A DNA stretch of 64,000 nucleotides from Piscicola geometra (taxonomy: Eukaryota > Annelida > Clitellata > Hirudinida > Piscicolidae), in contig OX030967.1 in the NCBI GenBank assembly GCA_943735955.1, positions 642,380 to 706,379 on the forward strand. The letters are read 5' to 3'. The notes beneath the pieces are model-generated. The model did no database searches and had not been told where the DNA came from. It saw only the letters and a list, made by a program, of their open reading frames with translations. The translations under genes were made by a program, and so were the position numbers. Shown here in pieces: positions 24,021-64,000 of this stretch (the stretch's first letter is position 1; the number at the start of each line of letters is the position of its first letter).

Positions 24021-24611
24021 TATTATCTCCCAATATTTTAACAATTCTTTTAGATATCAGTTTTTTAAGTACTCTAATTGAATGAGACAACTTTCCGAAA
24101 CGAAACCAAAACAAGAATGTACATCTAAGATGGATGCATAGATATAAAATAAATAAAAACTTAATTTTTATAGCGCATAACTGTATATAAGCCCGTTCTA
24201 TCTTTGGAACCGGTTCATCTTGAGCAACCTCCCCCTACTATCAAAAACTTATTTCACTTATGGTAGAAAAGAACGACGGTGAGAAAGACTGTACCGCAAA
24301 GAACTTCAATATTTATCGATTTAGATTTTTGGTGATTAGTTTGAAAAATACTTTTAGTTTCGTGCATTTGAAAAAACAAGAATGTAAAAGTGTATTTTAC
24401 GGCATATATTGATTTGACTTTGATTGACTTTAATTAATTTTCACATTTTTATTATTTTTGATCTCATTTTTATTCTTGCGTAAATACAATTTTGTCAAAA
24501 TACTTTTTTTTAAACAATTTTTTTTCTTCAAATAATAAATGTTATCTAGGTTAAATTAATAAGGGCGAAGCATCGGAAAGTTTCTGCCAAAATACTATGG
24601 GTAATGATTGC

Positions 24612-24790
24612 AAGCGGGTTGGCTTAGATTGTGAAGTCGTTGGACCTGCAACTTAAAGGTCGCCTGTTCGAATCCCTGTTCAGCCAACCGTGAGCTATCA
24701 TATACCTAGTGTATATGATGCGGTGTTTCACGACTTATGTCGTGTGAGTGGCGCCTCAGTTGCCTGCCTTGGCGCATTATAAATACGCAT
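24612..24790 (+). mobile_element. tRNA-derived SINE, copy 3
   Basis: Same head and core as copies 1 and 2 (GGCTTAGATTGTGAAGTCG, GTTCGAATCCCTG), lacking the LINE-derived 3' tail. Confidence 0.8.
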
Positions 24791-25049
24791 AAATTTTTTT
24801 TAATTGCGTGCCGACTAGAGGTCAGACCGGGTGCCCGCGGGTACTTGAAGGACTCCCGCGGAAACGGGAATGAAAATTACTTTTGGGACGAGAAAAATCG
24901 GGAACCGGGAATAGGTTTTCGGGACGGGAACGGGAATCAACATTCAAATCGGGAACGGGAAAAACGGGAATAAAAGTTATTGGGAGTGGATTTTTCAACA
25001 ATTATACTTCAGCAAACTCCTAAGTATGGAAATCTCTATTTCATCGATA

Positions 25050-26095
25050 CTCCGTACTTAAAATAACTATTAAATGCAATGGAAATGTATAACGAAGCCA
25101 CCATTGCGTTGTCAATGTCAAAACCTCCAACATTACATTTGAAGTTGTTATGGCGAGTCAAAATATTAGAGAGATTAGAACAAATGGGTGATGATGAAAA
25201 CTTGTCAGATGAAATCAAACTGGTCAGTTATATTATTATTATTTTCTAAATTCATACTTTGAATTTGAATTATTAATTTTCAGTTGAATGCTCAGTTGAT
25301 CATTTTGACAAAAAAAGATACTCATTAATAATAATAATGACAAGCATTATTATAGTGGCGTATAACCCGAACGGGCTTCCAGGCCACTTAGGCTGCATAT
25401 TTTCATTTGCGCCTTTGGATTACTAGGACATTGGTTGCACTTGAACCTAGGACCTTTGATTATTGGTCAAGCCGAAAGTCGTTGCCGACTCAGCTACCCG
25501 ATCATCCATTGATCTTATTCATATGGCAGCATGTATGTTGCATCACCCAGTATAAAAAAATATGTAAAAATTTTAGGATAGAAAAAAAATAAATACCAAG
25601 ACTTTCATAAGAGAAAATTTAATTCCATTTTGTACAGCCAGACCAAGCTCCAGTGACGTTGAGAAAAAAACAAAATGATGGTTATTTATACCCTATAATA
25701 TAGGGCCTATATGTTAGTTTTTATAACGTGAAAATTATAATAAAATTTTTTACTATCAAATGATACGAATGATTTAATTTGTGCAGTTGTGTAGAATATG
25801 AATGTTGTCAAAAAACATATTTCTAACATTATTGAGGAATTAATAATAATGAATAAGGGAAAAAATCAGAAGAGGATGAATTGTAAAAATATTCACAATT
25901 ACGTCCCATCAAAATTGAAGATTATAAAGATGTTAAATCTATTGGAATAAAAAAAATTCCAATACTACAAGAAGTAGCCAAAATTTTGTTTATTATACTT
26001 GCAAATTCTATTCCCTGTGAACGGAATTTGTCAACATGTGGTCGTTCAACTTCAGACCCAAAATCCCCTAATTTGAAACTTTTGACGGCTTAACC
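25050..26095 (+). pseudogene. hAT transposase remnants
   Basis: Two blocks: YNEATIALSMSKPPTLHLKL (the typical hAT EATxxLSxSKxPTL segment, about 25085-25160) and LANSIPCERNLSTCGRSTSD (dimerization/C-terminal block, about 25990-26050). The material between is interrupted by a SINE-like repeat and stops. Confidence 0.75.
25320..25508 (-). mobile_element. Possible second tRNA-derived SINE family
   Basis: On the minus strand GGGTAGCTGAGTCGG resembles an A box and GGTCCTAGGTTCAAGT a B box. The far end is an ATTATTATT tail. Sits inside the hAT remnant. Confidence 0.5.
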
Positions 26096-26257
26096 CGTGT
26101 TAAAAGCAATAAAGACTTTATTGAATTACTCAAAAACAATGACTAACTCCAATACTTTCATTTCAATAAATATTTGAAATATAAATCGTGTTTTTTTATT
26201 TTGTTAAAATAAATATTTTCTGATTTTCAAATAATGAACTTTAACAAATGTTAGGAC

Positions 26258-27028
26258 CAGTGTTATTTTCGTTTCATAAAATAATTAGTTTTTATTTCAG
26301 TTTCGTTTTGGAATTAATTATAGTTTTTATTTTCGTTTTCGTTTTGAAAATAATTAAAGTTTTTATTTTCGTTTTCGTTTTGAAAATAATTATAGTTTTT
26401 ATTTTCGTTTCAGTTTTGAAAATAATTATGCTTTTTATTTCCATTTTAGTTTTGAAAATATAATAATTTACAACTTTAAAAACAATTTTTTTATATCTAA
26501 AAAAATTAATTGATCATAAAATGAAACGGTAAAATAGAATAGTCATAGATATAGTATATATACTACTTGTTGTTTGATATCTATGAGAACAGTATATTAA
26601 CAACAAATGAGTTTAAAAAATTAACAGTCAATTGAAATATTATAAGAATTGATTACGTAAATTATTGATTAACAATAAATTTAAAATATAACAAATCTAT
26701 GGTTAAAATAAGTGATAATTTAATTGAAAAAGCGAAGCGGTAAGAAAATAACGTTTGATAAATGGCGCTACTTTCATAAAGCCCAAAGATAATGTTTATA
26801 ACAAAGACATATACTTTTAATAAAGTTATTCATTTGCCTATTATGGCATACCATAAAAATTTACTCAATTTTCGTTTTGAAAATAATTATAGTTTTTATT
26901 TCAGTTTCGTTTTGGAAATAATTATAGTTTTTATTTTCGTTTTCGTTTTGAAAATAAATTTAGTTTTTATTTTCGTTTTCGTGGAACGATTATTCAGAAT
27001 TGTCGTTTTCGTTACGAAAATAACACTG
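26258..27028. mobile_element. Nested 771-bp element, TIR CAGTGTTATTTTCG, 8-bp TSD
   Basis: Flanked by GTTAGGAC at 26250-26257 and 27029-27036. Termini CAGTGTTATTTTCGTTTC and inverted CAGTGTTATTTTCGTAAC. Inner edges are repeats of TTTTCGTTTTGAAAATAATT. hAT-like by TSD length; no coding content. Confidence 0.88.
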
Positions 27029-27267
27029 GTTAGGACTAGCAAGTTTGGGACCGGTGAAAACGGCAGCAAAAATAAATAAATAAACAAAATTTTTGTTGTT
27101 GAAATGGGTCGGAACCGGGTCAAAAAGTTTCGAGAACGGGTCGGGACGGGAATCAAAATTCTGATGGTCCATCGGGAACAGGACGGGAATCAAAATTCTG
27201 ATGGCCCATCGGGAACGGGACGAGACCAGGAATGAAAAATCGTCCATGTCCAACCTCTGGTGCCGAC

Positions 27268-28434
27268 CCGCAGGCAACGAGCACTTTTTCATCGGCCCGA
27301 CGTCGGCACGGGCATTTTGGCGACGTATGTCGCATCGTTTTCATCGTGTTACGAAGCAGACCCGATTGAGGCCTGATGTCGTTGTGCTGTGTGGGCTGGA
27401 ATTGATGTGGACATGCCTGAAGAATAAGGGATGTTCTAGTGCATCGTTTTAGTTTGGCCGTCTCGTCTTTTCTAGTTCTTCTTCTGTGATTTAATTATCT
27501 GTTAGTCAAATTCTCGTTCCTTCTATTTAGTCCTATTTGAGTTTCTTCTGTTAATAAATTCGTGTGAAATCAGAGTTTAAGACAAAATACTTTCTACAAT
27601 TATGAACGTTGAAGACATGAAGACAAGATCAAAGGGCGCCTCTCGAAGTGTGCTCGGACGCTGGAGCGCCAGAACGATTCTTGAACGCACAAGTGATCAT
27701 GTCCCATGAAAGGAAGAACGACATCCGATCATCATCAACACCACCATAAGAACATTATTGTGAGGTTCCGCTAAGCTGCTGAGATGCTGTGTGATGATGA
27801 TGATGCTGTGTGATGATGATGATGTGGGTGATGATGATGATGTGTGATGATGATGATGATGGAGATGATGTTGGGGATGATGATGATGGGGATGATGATG
27901 ATGACGGTGATGATGTGGGTGATGATGATGATGTTGGGGATGATGATGATGGGGATGATGAAGATGATGATGGGGATGATGATGATGATGTTGGGGATGA
28001 TGATGATGATGTTAGGGATGATGATTTGATGGTCACTTGCAACAAACTAAAGACGAAATCGTGTGTGTCGTCAAAAATAAAATGAAAACAACAGTGATAA
28101 CAATACTCCTAATCATGTATTCATTATTATGAGTCTATATTGTTCAGTGTCTTACAGAACTCACATTCTGCATGCATGTACGCACCAATCTTGCACATCA
28201 TCATCATCATCATCATTCTCATCACCCTCTCATACTTGCCCTCATGTCCACCTCCCTCAACAACTGCAGTGGAAACTCCATTGGAGAGGCGCAAACAATA
28301 GCTTCATCATCAGTGAGACACGCACCCTCCTCCTTCTCTTCCTCCTCTTCTCTTCCTCCTTCTCTTCTTCTTCCCATCTCTTCTTCTTCCTTCTCTTCTT
28401 CTCCCCATCTCCTCCTCCTCCTCCTCCTCCTCCT
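27268..28434. other. 3' flank of CLASP
   Basis: Lies downstream of the CLASP stop on the minus strand and should hold its 3' UTR. 27268-27600 is more GC-balanced and may be a transposon fragment I cannot place; 27790-28030 is (GAT)n. Confidence 0.4.
27790..28030. repeat. (GAT)n-rich minisatellite 3' of CLASP
   Basis: GATGATGATG runs with GTTGGG and GTGGGT interruptions, in the 3' flank or untranslated region of CLASP. Confidence 0.95.
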
Positions 28435-63427
<34,993 letters not shown>

Positions 63428-63509
63428 CTGTGAGGTGTTGTCACATGTTATCAGAAGAAGAAGAGCAACAACAATAGCAACAACATCAACAACAGCAACA
63501 ACACCACCC

Positions 63510-63807
63510 ACTACGTGTGACAGCGGACAAGCATGTTCCGAATCGCTTCAAGCGAAACAAAGGCTGGCGAGAGGACTCCAGAAGTGCATTGGCCCAGATC
63601 ACAGGCAATGAGGCCATTCGTGAACCCTTCACTCGCATCAGACCTAAACCATGGGAGGAGGCACTTGCACTTCAGCTGTGCAGTGAACTCTCAGGTGGGG
63701 CCAACAAAAAGTCTGCAAAAGAGGTGCTCCAGGCTGATGTTGAGAATACAATCATGCTACGTAAGCAGGATGGGGGAGTGGTCATTTACAGTGATGGGTC
63801 TGTAGTA
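63510..63807 (+). pseudogene. LINE fragment with start of an RNase H domain
   Basis: Open frame reading FTRIRPKPWEEALALQLCSE up to VVIYSDGSV. The YSDGS block is the start of an RNase H domain as found in I/Jockey-type LINEs. It is cut at 63807 by a hAT terminus. Antisense to CLASP, in the intron upstream of exon 1. Confidence 0.6.
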
Positions 63808-64000
63808 GAGGTCGGACATGGACGATTTTTCATTCCCGGTCCCGTCCCGTTCCCGAAATTTTTTTTCCTGTCCCGTCCCGTTCCCGATGGGACATCAGAA
63901 TTTTGATTCCCGTCCCGTCCCGTTCCCGAATTTTTTTTCCCGTCCAGACCCGTTCCCGAAAGCTTTTTGTTTTTTTATTCATTTTCGCTGCCGTTTTCAC
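63808..64000 (+). mobile_element. hAT terminus, TAGAGGTC family, running off the window
   Basis: Starts TAGAGGTCGGACATGGACG and continues with CCCGTCCCGTTCCCG repeats. Same family as 24816-27259. Confidence 0.8.

Larger units (their letters stand above)
24816..27259 (+). mobile_element. hAT element, TAGAGGTC family, perfect 8-bp TSD
   Basis: 2,444 bp flanked by GTGCCGAC at 24808-24815 and 27260-27267. Termini TAGAGGTCAGACC and, inverted, CAGAGGTTGGACATGG, with many CGGGAACGGGA subterminal words. Contains decayed transposase, a SINE-like insertion and a nested smaller element. Confidence 0.92.

Overview
The window is animal nuclear DNA. Evidence is spliced exons of two animal genes on the minus strand, non-LTR retrotransposons of the CR1/L2 and RTE types, many hAT elements with 8-bp target-site duplications (TSDs), a piggyBac remnant and tRNA-derived SINEs. 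The coding sequence is diverged from vertebrates, so a fast-evolving invertebrate is most likely; I cannot name the species.

Right part (about 28.4-63.4 kb, minus strand): the C-terminal half of a CLASP gene (CLIP-associating protein, a microtubule plus-end regulator). I could place 21 consecutive exons by eye. Their splice phases are mutually consistent, and together they give about 978 codons including the stop. In order they encode the end of TOG2, a Ser/Ala-rich linker with an SxIP EB1-binding motif, a third TOG domain, an unusually Asn/Asp-rich 311-codon exon, and the C-terminal CLIP-170/CENP-E-binding HEAT domain ending at 28435. TOG1 and most of TOG2 lie beyond the right edge.

Exons are only about 2.9 kb of these 35 kb. 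Nearly every intron is dominated by its own private tandem array, up to 10.4 kb long. Arrays that abut a 3' splice site are pyrimidine-rich and almost free of AG on the coding strand. Arrays that abut a 5' splice site carry copies of the donor motif. This architecture is the most unusual thing in the window. Two RTE-type LINE copies, one of them internally deleted, also sit in CLASP introns.

Middle and left part (about 3.6-28.4 kb): a nested transposon graveyard. It holds at least four hAT lineages with clear TIR/TSD structure, two CR1/L2-type LINEs, LINE fragments, three copies of a tRNA-SINE whose 3' tail matches a LINE 3' end, and a 52-bp perfect palindrome. One LINE was cut by a hAT insertion, and its halves now lie 9 kb apart in opposite orientation, which records an inversion. 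A first exon of a riboflavin transporter (SLC52 family) lies at 9264-9407 on the minus strand.

Left edge (1-3.06 kb): more intron-style arrays with three weak candidate exons on the minus strand, probably from another, unidentified gene with the same array-filled introns.
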